Assembly: GCA_029261195.1 (NCBI GenBank)
Contig: JAJDBU010000031.1
Coordinates: forward strand, 1 to 42,594
From: Nitrospirota bacterium
GTDB taxonomy: Bacteria > Nitrospirota > Nitrospiria > SBBL01 > JAADHI01
Reading direction: 5' to 3'
Length of the DNA stretch: 42,594 bases
In this document: positions 16,485-24,719 of the stretch, one piece after another
Position numbering within the stretch: position 1 is the stretch's first letter
How the letters are laid out: every line of letters begins with the position of its first letter
Position numbers and translations under genes: made by a program
Notes under the pieces: generated by a model
Database searches by the model: none
Told to the model about the DNA's origin: nothing
What the model saw: only the letters and a program-made list of their open reading frames with translations

Positions 16485-17899
16485 TGGCACAAATTCTGAT
16501 TGTCGATAATGAAGAAAGTATGCGGGAGTTTCTTTCGATTGTTTTAAAAAAAGAAGGCTACGCGTGTCTGACGGCAGAGGATGGCGATCATGCCTTGCGC
16601 GTCATTGAAAAAGAGCCCATCGATCTGGTGCTCAGCGACATCAAGATGCCGAGGATGAACGGACTCGAACTCCTGAAAGCGCTCAAAGAGGTTTCTCCTG
16701 AAACCGTCGTCGTCATGATGACTGCCTTTGCTTCAACAGAAACTGCGGTCGAAGCAATGAAGGAGGGTGCCTTGGATTATTTGACCAAACCCTTCCAGAT
16801 CGACGAAGTCAAACTGATTATCAAGAATGCTCTAGAGCGAAAAAGCCTGAAAAGTGAGAACCAGAGGCTTCGGAGCGCTTTGAAATCGAAGGCCGACTTT
16901 ACAAAAATTATCGGAAGAAGTGAAAAAATGCGGAAAGTCTTGACCCTTGTTGAAAAGGTGGCCGACAACCGCAGTAATGTCTTGATTACCGGAGAGTCCG
17001 GAACCGGGAAAGAACTGATCGCCCGTGCCATTCATTACAACAGCGGGCGGCGGGATCATCATTTTGTCGCCGTCAATTGCAGCGCACTCCCTGAAACCCT
17101 GCTCGAAAGCGAACTCTTCGGACATATGAAGGGTTCCTTTACCGGTGCCATTGCGAACAAAGCAGGGCTTTTTGAGATGGCGGATAAGGGAAGCATCTTC
17201 CTGGATGAAATCGGGGAGACCTCTCTGGCGATCCAGGTGAAGCTTCTGAGGGTCCTTCAGGAACGGGAAATACGACGAATTGGAGGAACAAAGGATACCA
17301 AAGTGGATATCCGGATTATTACGGCGACGAACAAAGACCTCGAAAAATTAATCGAGCAGGGGACTTTTCGGGAAGATCTCTACTATCGACTGGATGTCAT
17401 TCCAATCCACCTGCCTCCTTTGAGGGAGCGACCTGAAGACATTCCGCTTTTAACTGACTATTTTTTAAAAAAATATAATCAAAACCTGGAAAAAGAGATT
17501 GAGGGTTTTACACCCGATGTGATACGAAGTCTCAGTCAGAACGAATGGAGGGGCAATGTCCGGGAGTTGGAAAATGCCATCGAACGCGCCGTTGCCCTCA
17601 CCTCCAACACTATCCTGTCTTCCGATGATTTCAGCGGCAGCCTGCCGAAGGCGGCCATGACTGCTGATGTGGAATACGACATACCGGAAGCAGGCCTTAA
17701 TCTCGAAGCCTTAATAGAAAAAATCGAAAAACAGATTCTTTTAAAGGCGCTTGACGCGTGTCACTGGGTCAAAAAGGATGCGGCCGAACGCCTTCATCTC
17801 AATTTTCGTTCTTTCCGGTATCGACTTCAAAAGTATGAGATCAAGCGTAGTCACTCGCTATCCGAATGTGCTGATAGTGACGAGTGGGAGGAAAACTGA
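16484..17899 (+). CDS. pilR: PilR-type sigma54-dependent response regulator
   Basis: A 471-residue NtrC-family activator. The receiver domain (1-120) has phosphoacceptor Asp52 (LVLSDIKMPRMNG). In the N-terminal acidic pocket one of the usual two Asp residues is replaced by Asn9 (IVDNEES). The AAA+ domain has Walker A (GESGTGKE, 170-177), the sigma54-contacting loop GSFTGA (217-222, the serine variant of GAFTGA) and Walker B (GSIFLDEIGE). The C-terminal Fis-type helix-turn-helix ends in NFRSFRYRLQKYEI, typical of PilR. It probably activates pilin genes elsewhere with sigma54 RNA polymerase. It is the last gene of the pilus operon; ispE follows after 58 bases. Confidence 0.92.
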   Translation: MAQILIVDNEESMREFLSIVLKKEGYACLTAEDGDHALRVIEKEPIDLVLSDIKMPRMNGLELLKALKEVSPETVVVMMTAFASTETAVEAMKEGALDYLTKPFQIDEVKLIIKNALERKSLKSENQRLRSALKSKADFTKIIGRSEKMRKVLTLVEKVADNRSNVLITGESGTGKELIARAIHYNSGRRDHHFVAVNCSALPETLLESELFGHMKGSFTGAIANKAGLFEMADKGSIFLDEIGETSLAIQVKLLRVLQEREIRRIGGTKDTKVDIRIITATNKDLEKLIEQGTFREDLYYRLDVIPIHLPPLRERPEDIPLLTDYFLKKYNQNLEKEIEGFTPDVIRSLSQNEWRGNVRELENAIERAVALTSNTILSSDDFSGSLPKAAMTADVEYDIPEAGLNLEALIEKIEKQILLKALDACHWVKKDAAERLHLNFRSFRYRLQKYEIKRSHSLSECADSDEWEEN

Positions 17900-17957
17900 T
17901 TCAAAAAGAGTTCACGGTAAAAGTACTTGGGGTGAGTTTCTCTGGAAAGGTTCCGGA

Positions 17958-18887
17958 ATGATCACCCTGAAAGCACCCGCCAAGATTAATCTCTATCTTG
18001 AAGTTCTGAACAAACGCGCAGATGGATACCACAACCTTTGCTCTCTCTTTCAGATGCTCGGGTTTTATGACAACCTCAGTATGAGGGAAGCATCGGAGGA
18101 ACTTCATTTGACGATTGAAGGTATGCCTGAAGGCACATCCTTGTCGGCGGATTCCTCAAACCTTGTACTCCGGGCAGCGACCCTGTTACGAGAAGAGATG
18201 CAGATGAGAGGTCTCCCGCTCAGAGGGGCACACATTCACTTGATTAAAAAAATTCCAATTGCAGCAGGCATGGGCGGCGGCAGCAGTGATGCGGCGGCAA
18301 CCCTGATCGGATTAAACCGGCTTTGGTCGCTTGACTGGCCACGGGAAAAATTGGCAGAACTTGGATGTCGGATCGGGAGTGATCTTCCCTTCTTTTTTTA
18401 CGGGCCGACGGCATGGGTCTCCGGAAGGGGGGAAATCGTTGAGACAACACCGTCGATCATAGAGGGGGTTGTTCTCCTTGTGCATCCGAATTTTGCCGTT
18501 TCAACGGAAGAGGTCTTCGGGGCCTATGCAAAAGTCCATGAACGCAAAGTCAAAAACAGGAAAATCGAGTTGACAAGAGAGCCTCCTCCCCTTAATATCC
18601 ATCCTGATATTAAGAGGCGGCCGGAGATAAATGAGATCTTGCTGCATCCCCGTAATGATCTCGAAAAAGTCACCCTGGATGCCCATCCGGAATTGGAGGC
18701 CTTGAAAGATTTGCTGAAATCTCTGGAAGGTGAAAGCGTGTTGATGTCGGGAAGCGGACCAACTATTTTTTCATTTTTTAAAGACCCTCAGGCTGCAAAT
18801 GCTGCGGCAGAGCACATAAAAAAAGAGGGGTATCATGTTACGGTCGCATCGATTTTGAGACAATCACCCTTTGAGGAGTTTCTATAA
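17958..18887 (+). CDS. ispE: 4-diphosphocytidyl-2-C-methyl-D-erythritol kinase
   Basis: IspE phosphorylates CDP-ME in the non-mevalonate isoprenoid pathway. The 309-residue protein opens with the GHMP-kinase pattern APAKINLYLEVLNKRADGYHN. The ATP loop is IPIAAGMGGGSSDAA, and the C-terminal GHMP motif is MSGSGPTIFSFF. The reading frame is open back to 17751, inside pilR, but the family begins at the ATG 17958 (ITLKAPAKIN), so the extension is rejected. The gene is followed within 11 bases by tRNA-Gln. Many proteobacterial genomes have ispE, tRNA-Gln and prs in a row; here the ispE-tRNA-Gln part is kept but prs is absent. Confidence 0.95.
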   Translation: MITLKAPAKINLYLEVLNKRADGYHNLCSLFQMLGFYDNLSMREASEELHLTIEGMPEGTSLSADSSNLVLRAATLLREEMQMRGLPLRGAHIHLIKKIPIAAGMGGGSSDAAATLIGLNRLWSLDWPREKLAELGCRIGSDLPFFFYGPTAWVSGRGEIVETTPSIIEGVVLLVHPNFAVSTEEVFGAYAKVHERKVKNRKIELTREPPPLNIHPDIKRRPEINEILLHPRNDLEKVTLDAHPELEALKDLLKSLEGESVLMSGSGPTIFSFFKDPQAANAAAEHIKKEGYHVTVASILRQSPFEEFL

Positions 18888-18898
18888 GACATACAAAC

Positions 18899-18973
18899 TG
18901 GGGCGTCGACAAGTGGCAAGTCACGAGTTTTTGGAGCTCGCATTCCCAGGTTCGAACCCTGGCGCCCCAGCCA
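18899..18973 (+). tRNA. tRNA-Gln (anticodon TTG)
   Basis: The 75-base sequence folds as a full cloverleaf. Acceptor TGGGGCG (18899-18905) pairs with CGCCCCA (18963-18969), with the U1-A72 pair typical of bacterial tRNA-Gln. D stem is GAC/GTC, anticodon stem CGAGT/GCTCG with loop TTTTGGA and anticodon TTG at 18931-18933. T stem is CCAGG/CCTGG with loop TTCGAAC. The discriminator is G and the CCA end is encoded (18971-18973). A run of seven T residues follows immediately and may end transcription. Confidence 0.95.
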
Positions 18974-19417
18974 TTTTTTTGTTTTGATATTTTTTACAGA
19001 AATATTTAGTTTTTTCTATAGCTCAGGTGAAATGACCGTCTTTCAGAGTACTATTCGATAGTAGAAAGCCTCCTTCGCTTCCCTCCAAAATATACCCTGC
19101 TATGAGGGCAAACATGATCTGTTTTAGATTGTCATCGTCCACTCTTCACTGGCATTCTGTATTATCAAATGGCAGTTCAAACAAACAATCCTCATTGAAA
19201 AAATTACTTTTGTTCGTGGTCAATTTTATAAATTTCTGTTGTCGCACCTCCGTGATCTTGGTCGCGTCAATAATTATGAGGATGTCTTTTGGAGATTCAG
19301 GGAAACTCTATAGTTATCACCAGGGCTTCCCTGTGCCGCTTGTATTCCTAAGCCCAATAGACCTGCGAGGTCAGCAATCGAACTGTGACAGTCCGTTCTG
19401 CTTATTCTAAGATTTTA
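18974..19417. other. Gene-free stretch downstream of tRNA-Gln
   Basis: This AT-rich 444-base stretch holds no reading frame with recognisable protein character; a 102-codon frame at 19102-19410 lacks a ribosome-binding site and has an unlikely composition. A small palindrome (TACTAT, 3-base loop, ATAGTA) occurs near 19049-19063. The tRNA 3' end is not repeated, so no attachment site is seen. It may be decayed DNA. Confidence 0.5.
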
Positions 19418-19864
19418 ATGAAACGATTTTTTGTTATAGCCGGCGCTATTACATTACTTGCGTCAGCAGCGATTCCGATATATTCGCGCCTGCGCCCGGA
19501 AGGCCAGCCGATTCTCTTTCCTAGTGGAATAACACTTTACGCTGAAGTGGTCGATACCCCGGAAACCCGGAATCAGGGCCTGATGTTTCGAGATCACTTG
19601 CCGATTGGCGGAGCGATGCTCTTTGTTTTTCAGAAGTCTCAGGCCTATCGCTTCTGGATGAAAAACTGTAAATTTCCAATTGATATCATCTGGTTGAATC
19701 GAAAAAAAGAAATTGTCTATATTTCAAAAAACACGCCCCCCTGCAAATCGGAACCCTGTACGACCTATGGGCCTGAGAAAACCAAAGCCCTCTACGTACT
19801 CGAAGTCGCAGCCGGTTTTTCAAAAAAAGAGCGCCTGAAACTCGGCACGACGATCCAGTTTTGA
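19418..19864 (+). CDS. DUF192-family exported protein
   Basis: A 148-residue protein starting MKRFFVIAG, with a hydrophobic N-terminal segment (FFVIAGAITLLASAAIPIY) that serves as signal peptide or membrane anchor. The DUF192 domain follows: TPETRNQGLMFRDHLPIGGAMLFVF, then FWMKNCKFPIDIIWL and VLEVAAGF near the end. The family is widespread and of unknown biochemical function; some members act near the envelope. An in-frame start at 19385 is possible but would put charged and polar residues before the signal segment. It stands alone: 163 bases separate it from pcm, which has its own promoter. Confidence 0.85.
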   Translation: MKRFFVIAGAITLLASAAIPIYSRLRPEGQPILFPSGITLYAEVVDTPETRNQGLMFRDHLPIGGAMLFVFQKSQAYRFWMKNCKFPIDIIWLNRKKEIVYISKNTPPCKSEPCTTYGPEKTKALYVLEVAAGFSKKERLKLGTTIQF

Positions 19865-19970
19865 TGTCCTTAACTTGGCCGCTAAAAATAAGCAAAAAAA
19901 CAGCCCTACCCGAACCCTCTCCCGTTCCACAGGGACGAGCGCCTAAAGAATCCTCCCTCGAAATACCACC

Positions 19971-19999
19971 TTGCCTATAGCTGCCGCCTCAGTTAAAAT
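19971..19999 (+). promoter_or_regulatory. Likely sigma70 promoter of the pcm-cysS-rlmB operon
   Basis: TTGCCT (19971-19976) and TAAAAT (19994-19999) with a 17-base spacer: two mismatches in -35, one in -10. Transcription would start about 20 bases before the pcm ATG. Confidence 0.55.
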
Positions 20000-20027
20000 C
20001 ACCCTTTTTTTGTCGGAGTGATTTATA

Positions 20028-20702
20028 ATGGGCCGATTTGATCGGGTGCGTCGGCGCATGGTCGATGAACAACTGATTCCCAGAGGCATTGAGGATGAGC
20101 GTGTCCTAAAGGCCATGAGAAAGCTTCCCCGACATCTCTTTGTTCCAGAGGCCCTTCGGGAACAATCCTACGGTGATCACGCGCTTCCGATTGGTACACG
20201 TCAAACCATTTCTCAACCCTACATGGTCGCCCTGATGACCGAAGCACTTGCCTTGAAAGGGGATGAAAAAGTCTTGGAAATAGGAACCGGGTCGGGTTAT
20301 CAAACTGCAATCCTGGCAGAACTTGCTGAAAGGGTTTATTCCATTGAGCGCATAGAGCACTTAATGGAACAAGCGCAACAGCGCCTTGATGCCCTGAACT
20401 ATACAAACCTTATTCTGCGTCTGGCAGATGGCAGTTGCGGCTGGGAAAGCTGTGCCCCATTTGATGCCATCCTGGTCACCGCCGGAGGACCTAAAATTCC
20501 GCAGGGTCTGGTCGGACAGCTCAAGGTCGGCGGACGCCTGGTCATTCCCGTCGGCACGCGAGAAGTACAGACCTTGAGGCAGATCATAAAAGGAAACAAT
20601 TCAATCCGTGAAACATCGTTGGCCTCCTGCCTTTTTGTCCCTCTAATCGGTGAGGCCGGCTGGGGAAGTCGAGATGACAAGGCAAAGGAAAGACAGGCAT
20701 AA
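20028..20702 (+). CDS. pcm: Protein-L-isoaspartate O-methyltransferase
   Basis: Pcm uses SAM to methylate L-isoaspartyl residues and so starts repair of aged proteins in the cytoplasm. The 224-residue protein shows the family's signature RQTISQPYMVALMTEAL (from Arg58) and the SAM motif VLEIGTGSGYQTAILA (glycine loop about residues 84-90). VYSIERIEHLMEQA is the acidic second motif, and VTAGGPKIPQ lies near the active site. The ribosome-binding site CGGAGTG is 7 bases before the ATG. The stop codon directly abuts the cysS start codon, so the two are co-translated. Confidence 0.95.
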   Translation: MGRFDRVRRRMVDEQLIPRGIEDERVLKAMRKLPRHLFVPEALREQSYGDHALPIGTRQTISQPYMVALMTEALALKGDEKVLEIGTGSGYQTAILAELAERVYSIERIEHLMEQAQQRLDALNYTNLILRLADGSCGWESCAPFDAILVTAGGPKIPQGLVGQLKVGGRLVIPVGTREVQTLRQIIKGNNSIRETSLASCLFVPLIGEAGWGSRDDKAKERQA

Positions 20703-22163
20703 ATGCTGAGCATTAGCAATACACTCACAGGAAAAAAAGAAAGTCTACTTCAACAGATTCCGGGCGAAATCGGGCTGTATGTTTGCGGTATGACGGTTTA
20801 TGACGACTGTCACATCGGCCATGCCCGATCTGCAATCATTTTTGACACCATAAGGAACTACCTTGAATACAAGGGGCAGAAGGTTCGTTACGTTAAAAAC
20901 TACACCGATGTGGATGATAAAATCATCCACCGTGCCCAAGTAGAAGGACGAGATTTCAGGGAAGTTGCAGAGCAATTCATCGCCTCTTACGAAGAGGATA
21001 TGGGCAAGCTCGGTGTTCGTCCGCCCACATTGATACCGAAGGCGACCGATCACATTCCGGAAATGCTTGACTTGATTGCCGACCTGGTTTCAAAAGACAT
21101 GGCCTATCCCGTAGAAGGAGATGTCTATTTCAAGGTGAGCGCCTTTCCCGCTTATGGCTTACTTTCACACCAAAAGACCGATGAGCTAAAAGCCGGCACA
21201 CGCATCACCCCCGATCCTCGGAAACAAAGTCCTCTTGATTTTGTCCTTTGGAAGAGCGCTAAACCGGGAGAACCCTCATGGCCCAGCCCCTGGGGGCCTG
21301 GTCGGCCCGGATGGCACATCGAATGTTCTGCGATGGCGATTAAATATCTCGGCGCAACAATCGATATTCATGGTGGTGGTGAAGATCTTGTTTTTCCCCA
21401 CCATGAAAATGAAATTGCCCAATCAGAAGCCTCAACAGGTTTACCCTTTGCTTCCTGCTGGGTGCATCACGGCTTTGTTACGATTGATCAGGAAAAAATG
21501 TCAAAGTCACTGGGAAATTTTTTTACGGTGAAGGAAATCTTTCTTAAGTCGGCGAGATTCCCTGAACAGATCACTGCGGAACTGCTACGGTTCTACCTGC
21601 TCTCGACCCATTACCGCTCTCCGATCGATTTTTCAGATCATGGCCTTAAAGTCGCTAAGAGCGGGCTTGATAATTTTTACACCCTTTTCCAAAAGGTTCA
21701 TGAGGCGGAAAGTCATTCGACCGAGCAGTCTGATCTTTCCAATCCCTTACAGCAGGATGAAACTACACAATTTCGCAGGGTCTTTGAAGTTGCAATGGAT
21801 GACGATTTCAATACGGCGGTGGCGATGGCAAGCCTTCAAAACCTTCGATCGGAGAGTAACCGTCTCTTGCTGGCCGGGGATGTCCCTGGAGCGCGTGCTG
21901 GCTGTCAACTTCTACTCTCTCTCGGAAAACTACTGGGCCTCTTTCAAATTCCGGATCAGGACTGGAGCTTCCAAACATGGGATCTCACATTGGAAGGACC
22001 TTCAAGCCTCAATGAGGTCGCGGTTGCCAATCTGATTTCAGAACGAGAAGAGGCTAGAAGGCAGAAGGATTGGGGAAAATCGGATAAAATTCGCGAACGT
22101 CTCGCTGCGGCAGGCATTGTGATTGAAGATCGCCCCGACGGGACAACTCGAGTTAAAAAATGA
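20703..22163 (+). CDS. cysS: Cysteinyl-tRNA synthetase
   Basis: A class Ia synthetase of 486 residues that charges tRNA-Cys. The HIGH motif (CHIGHARSA, 37-40) and KMSKS (265-269) mark the catalytic core. The zinc that discriminates cysteine is bound by Cys28 (YVCGMTVYD), Cys208 (WHIECSAM), and His233/Glu237 (FPHHENEIAQ). The length matches the family. It starts immediately after pcm and its last 4 bases overlap rlmB (ATGA). Confidence 0.97.
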   Translation: MLSISNTLTGKKESLLQQIPGEIGLYVCGMTVYDDCHIGHARSAIIFDTIRNYLEYKGQKVRYVKNYTDVDDKIIHRAQVEGRDFREVAEQFIASYEEDMGKLGVRPPTLIPKATDHIPEMLDLIADLVSKDMAYPVEGDVYFKVSAFPAYGLLSHQKTDELKAGTRITPDPRKQSPLDFVLWKSAKPGEPSWPSPWGPGRPGWHIECSAMAIKYLGATIDIHGGGEDLVFPHHENEIAQSEASTGLPFASCWVHHGFVTIDQEKMSKSLGNFFTVKEIFLKSARFPEQITAELLRFYLLSTHYRSPIDFSDHGLKVAKSGLDNFYTLFQKVHEAESHSTEQSDLSNPLQQDETTQFRRVFEVAMDDDFNTAVAMASLQNLRSESNRLLLAGDVPGARAGCQLLLSLGKLLGLFQIPDQDWSFQTWDLTLEGPSSLNEVAVANLISEREEARRQKDWGKSDKIRERLAAAGIVIEDRPDGTTRVKK

Positions 22164-22927
22164 ATCGCCAGATGAATAAAAAAGAAGCCCTGATTTACGG
22201 GGTCAATCCAATCAGAGAAGTCTTGCTTACAGAAGGTCAACAGCTCGACAAAATTTTTCTCCTTCATAATCGGGGCGGAAAGGCCATTGACGAAATTAGG
22301 CTGCTCGCAAAACAACAACATACGACGGTCACAGTCGCCAATCGGGAACGGCTTGATCAGATGGCACAGACCACAAAACATCAGGGTGTCGTCGCATTGA
22401 TGGCCGCGACAAGCTATTGCGATTTAGACGACCTCCTGTTAAAGGCAAAAAAGGGACCTAATCCTCCCTTTCTTTTCCTGATTGACGGGGTCGAAGACCC
22501 GAGGAACTTAGGGGCCATCCTTCGCACCGTTGATGCCGTGGGGGGGGACGGCGTCGTTATTCCGGAACGTCGGGCCTCAGGCCTGACCGCCGTCGTTTCA
22601 AAGGCCTCTGCCGGAGCAAGCGCCCATGTCCCTGTCGCAAGGGTCGTTAACCTTTCCAATGCAATTGACCGGATCAAAAAAGAGGGGATCTGGGTCGTCG
22701 GACTTGATCTGGGAGGAGAGATCTCCTATCTTGAATACGATTATAGAGACCCGCTGGCCATTGTGTTGGGAGGAGAAGGAAAAGGAATCGGACGAAAGGT
22801 ACTCTCACGTTGCGATCAATGCGTTTCTCTCCCCATGTATGGGCATGTGAGTTCACTTAATGTCGGCGTTTCGCTGGGTATTATTGCCTATGAAGTCTTG
22901 AGACAGCGACGTAAGAGCAGTACTTAA
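22160..22927 (+). CDS. rlmB: SpoU-type 23S rRNA 2'-O-methyltransferase, RlmB-like
   Basis: A 255-residue SPOUT methyltransferase. The N-terminal substrate-binding domain begins ALIYGVNPIREVL. The knot-forming catalytic domain has motif 1 (DGVEDPRNLGAILRT), motif 2 (IVLGGEGKGI) and motif 3 (LPMYGHVSSLNVGVSLGI). RlmB methylates G2251 of 23S rRNA; the close relative TrmH acts on tRNA. The presence of the N-terminal domain and the adjacency to cysS, a common pairing, favour RlmB. An alternative ATG 12 bases downstream is possible. It is the last gene of the pcm-cysS-rlmB operon. Confidence 0.9.
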   Translation: MNRQMNKKEALIYGVNPIREVLLTEGQQLDKIFLLHNRGGKAIDEIRLLAKQQHTTVTVANRERLDQMAQTTKHQGVVALMAATSYCDLDDLLLKAKKGPNPPFLFLIDGVEDPRNLGAILRTVDAVGGDGVVIPERRASGLTAVVSKASAGASAHVPVARVVNLSNAIDRIKKEGIWVVGLDLGGEISYLEYDYRDPLAIVLGGEGKGIGRKVLSRCDQCVSLPMYGHVSSLNVGVSLGIIAYEVLRQRRKSST

Positions 22928-22961
22928 TAAAGCATCAGGAAAGAAAGAGGATAGAAAAATT

Positions 22962-23423
22962 TTGGAAATTACAAGAGATACACACTTAAAGGTGGCCTTT
23001 TTTATCTGGGGCCTTGTTGGCACAGGGCTGCTCATTGCCGGAGGCGTCTTTTTATTTGGAGATCGTTCCCTCAGCGTTCTCAGTGGAGAAACCGCCGTTT
23101 CCTGGCAGGCGGAAAGCATCGGTCTGGCTATCGCTCTAGTAATCGGTTTTATTAAAGGCCGGTTTGTACTCACGAAAATAGCCCGAAAATACATTGCCCG
23201 TATTCTGAGACTGCCGGAGCCCAGCCCCTTTTACATGACCTTCAGTCGTAAGAGCTGGTTCATGGTCTTGGGCATGATGCTGCTCGGACGGGTCATCCGG
23301 GCACTGGGAGCGCCTCACCTGATTGTCGGGTCGATTTATGTTGCCGTAGGTTTTGCCCTAATTTTAGGCTGCCTCAACTACATCAAACCTCCGCAACCGC
23401 AAGAACCGCACCTCACCTCATAA
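22962..23423 (+). CDS. Small four-helix membrane protein, unknown function
   Basis: A 153-residue protein that starts with TTG at 22962, 13 bases after an AGGA sequence. Four hydrophobic segments are visible: about 11-33 (FFIWGLVGTGLLIAGGVFLF), 51-67, 95-112 (SWFMVLGMMLLGRVIRAL) and 118-139 (LIVGSIYVAVGFALILGCL). Between segments two and three lies a basic loop (KGRFVLTKIARKYIARILRL). I do not recognise a named family. It lies 34 bases after rlmB and 17 bases before a 56-residue protein gene, so the two may form a unit or extend the operon. Confidence 0.65.
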   Translation: MEITRDTHLKVAFFIWGLVGTGLLIAGGVFLFGDRSLSVLSGETAVSWQAESIGLAIALVIGFIKGRFVLTKIARKYIARILRLPEPSPFYMTFSRKSWFMVLGMMLLGRVIRALGAPHLIVGSIYVAVGFALILGCLNYIKPPQPQEPHLTS

Positions 23424-23440
23424 AGGAGCTAGAGCTTACA

Positions 23441-23611
23441 ATGGCCGTGACAGAAAGTGAATTCAAAGGAAATCCGATGATCGTACTCAGCCAGGGAGAT
23501 GAGGACAGGTATCCCTTCCAGTTCGGACTAAAAAAAGCAAAGCTGGTGATTGAGCATATCGATGCCATCAAGCAGTTTATTGAAAAATACTCAAAAGAAG
23601 AACAAGAATAA
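23441..23611 (+). CDS. Small 56-residue soluble protein, unknown function
   Basis: A short gene (56 codons plus stop). It has an excellent ribosome-binding site (AAAGGAG) ahead of its ATG. The product reads FKGNPMIVLSQGDEDRYPFQ in its first half, followed by a helix with many Lys and Glu (LKKAKLVIEHIDAIKQFIEK). The composition and start signal argue that it is real; the pattern NP..VL......YPF.FG..KAK looks like a conserved small-protein family, but I cannot name it. It sits 17 bases after the membrane protein and 40 bases before the DAHP synthase gene. Confidence 0.7.
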   Translation: MAVTESEFKGNPMIVLSQGDEDRYPFQFGLKKAKLVIEHIDAIKQFIEKYSKEEQE

Positions 23612-23651
23612 CCCTCCTGAACCCCACCCTATGTAATAACCCAGGCAGAAC

Positions 23652-24719
23652 ATGACGGAAGATCAGCTCTATAATTTAAATGTCATCTCAAGAGATCTCC
23701 TGCCAACTCCGGCAGAAGTAAAAGAGAAATATCCCCTGAGCGCTTCGGCCGTTATGACGGTCGCTACAGGACGGAATGCCATTCAGGACATCCTCAACCG
23801 TAAGGATCCCCGTCTTTTTATGGTGGTCGGTCCCTGTTCGATCCATGATCTGGAAGCAGGCAGGGAATATGCCAGTCGTTTAAAAAAACTGGCTGATGAG
23901 GTTTCGGAAACGCTTGTTCTGATCATGCGGGTCTATTTTGAAAAACCCCGCACGACCGTCGGCTGGAAAGGCCTGATCAACGACCCCGACATTGACGGAT
24001 CTTTTAAAATTGAAAAAGGCTTTCAATTGGCCCGTGCCTTTCTCTTAGAACTGGCAGAGCTTGGCCTGCCTGCATCCACCGAGGCCCTGGATCCGATCAC
24101 ACCTCAGTTCGTCTCCGACCTGATTACATGGACGGCGATTGGTGCGCGAACAACAGAATCCCAGACCCACCGGGAGATGTCGAGCGGCCTCTCCACACCC
24201 GTTGGTTTTAAAAATGGTACGGATGGCGGCTTCCAGTCCGCAATCAACGCCCTCTGCTCCGTTTCACAGTCTCACCATTTTCTTGGAATCAACCAGTTCG
24301 GGCAATGTGCTGTCTACAATACCCGCGGCAATGCTTACGGCCACATTGTTTTGCGCGGAGGCGTGCTGCCCAACTACGATGTGAGCAGCATTGCAGAGTG
24401 CGAGGTGGCACTCAAGAAAGCATCACTTGCAGAAAACATTGTCGTCGATTGCAGCCACGGTAATTCAAAAAAAGATCCGGCCATGCAATCGACTGTTTTA
24501 AAAGACTGCGTCGATCAAATTCTGAATGGAAACCGTTCGATTGTCGGATTCATGCTTGAAAGCTACCTCGAATGGGGAAACCAGAAGATCCCGAAAGACT
24601 TATCTCAACTCCGCTATGGCGTATCGATTACCGATGCCTGCATCGACTGGTCAACCACAGAAGAGATTTTGCGTGCGACCGATGAGAAACTCAAAGGGGT
24701 TCTGCATAAACGACTCTAA
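23652..24719 (+). CDS. aroG: 3-deoxy-7-phosphoheptulonate synthase, type I (AroG-like)
   Basis: DAHP synthase joins phosphoenolpyruvate and erythrose 4-phosphate in the first step of the shikimate pathway. The 355-residue protein has the full type I alpha pattern: VVGPCSIHD with the metal-binding Cys, KPRTTVGWKGLINDP, PASTEALDPITPQF, GARTTESQTHREMSSGLS, VGFKNGTDG and DCSHGNSKKDP. The N-terminal extension (about 45 residues) suggests a feedback-regulated AroG/F/H form, but the sensitive amino acid cannot be told. The next gene begins within its last 38 bases. Confidence 0.95.
   Translation: MTEDQLYNLNVISRDLLPTPAEVKEKYPLSASAVMTVATGRNAIQDILNRKDPRLFMVVGPCSIHDLEAGREYASRLKKLADEVSETLVLIMRVYFEKPRTTVGWKGLINDPDIDGSFKIEKGFQLARAFLLELAELGLPASTEALDPITPQFVSDLITWTAIGARTTESQTHREMSSGLSTPVGFKNGTDGGFQSAINALCSVSQSHHFLGINQFGQCAVYNTRGNAYGHIVLRGGVLPNYDVSSIAECEVALKKASLAENIVVDCSHGNSKKDPAMQSTVLKDCVDQILNGNRSIVGFMLESYLEWGNQKIPKDLSQLRYGVSITDACIDWSTTEEILRATDEKLKGVLHKRL

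Noticed and set aside
17751-17957. N-terminal extension of ispE into pilR
   Set aside because: The added 69 residues are the out-of-frame reading of the pilR end. The IspE family starts at the ATG 17958.
19102-19410. 102-codon open frame downstream of tRNA-Gln
   Set aside because: No ribosome-binding site, low-complexity Ser/Phe-rich translation and no family resemblance. It looks like chance in AT-rich DNA.
18899-19417. Phage or island attachment site at the tRNA-Gln 3' end
   Set aside because: No second copy of the tRNA 3' end was found in the window and no integrase gene is present.
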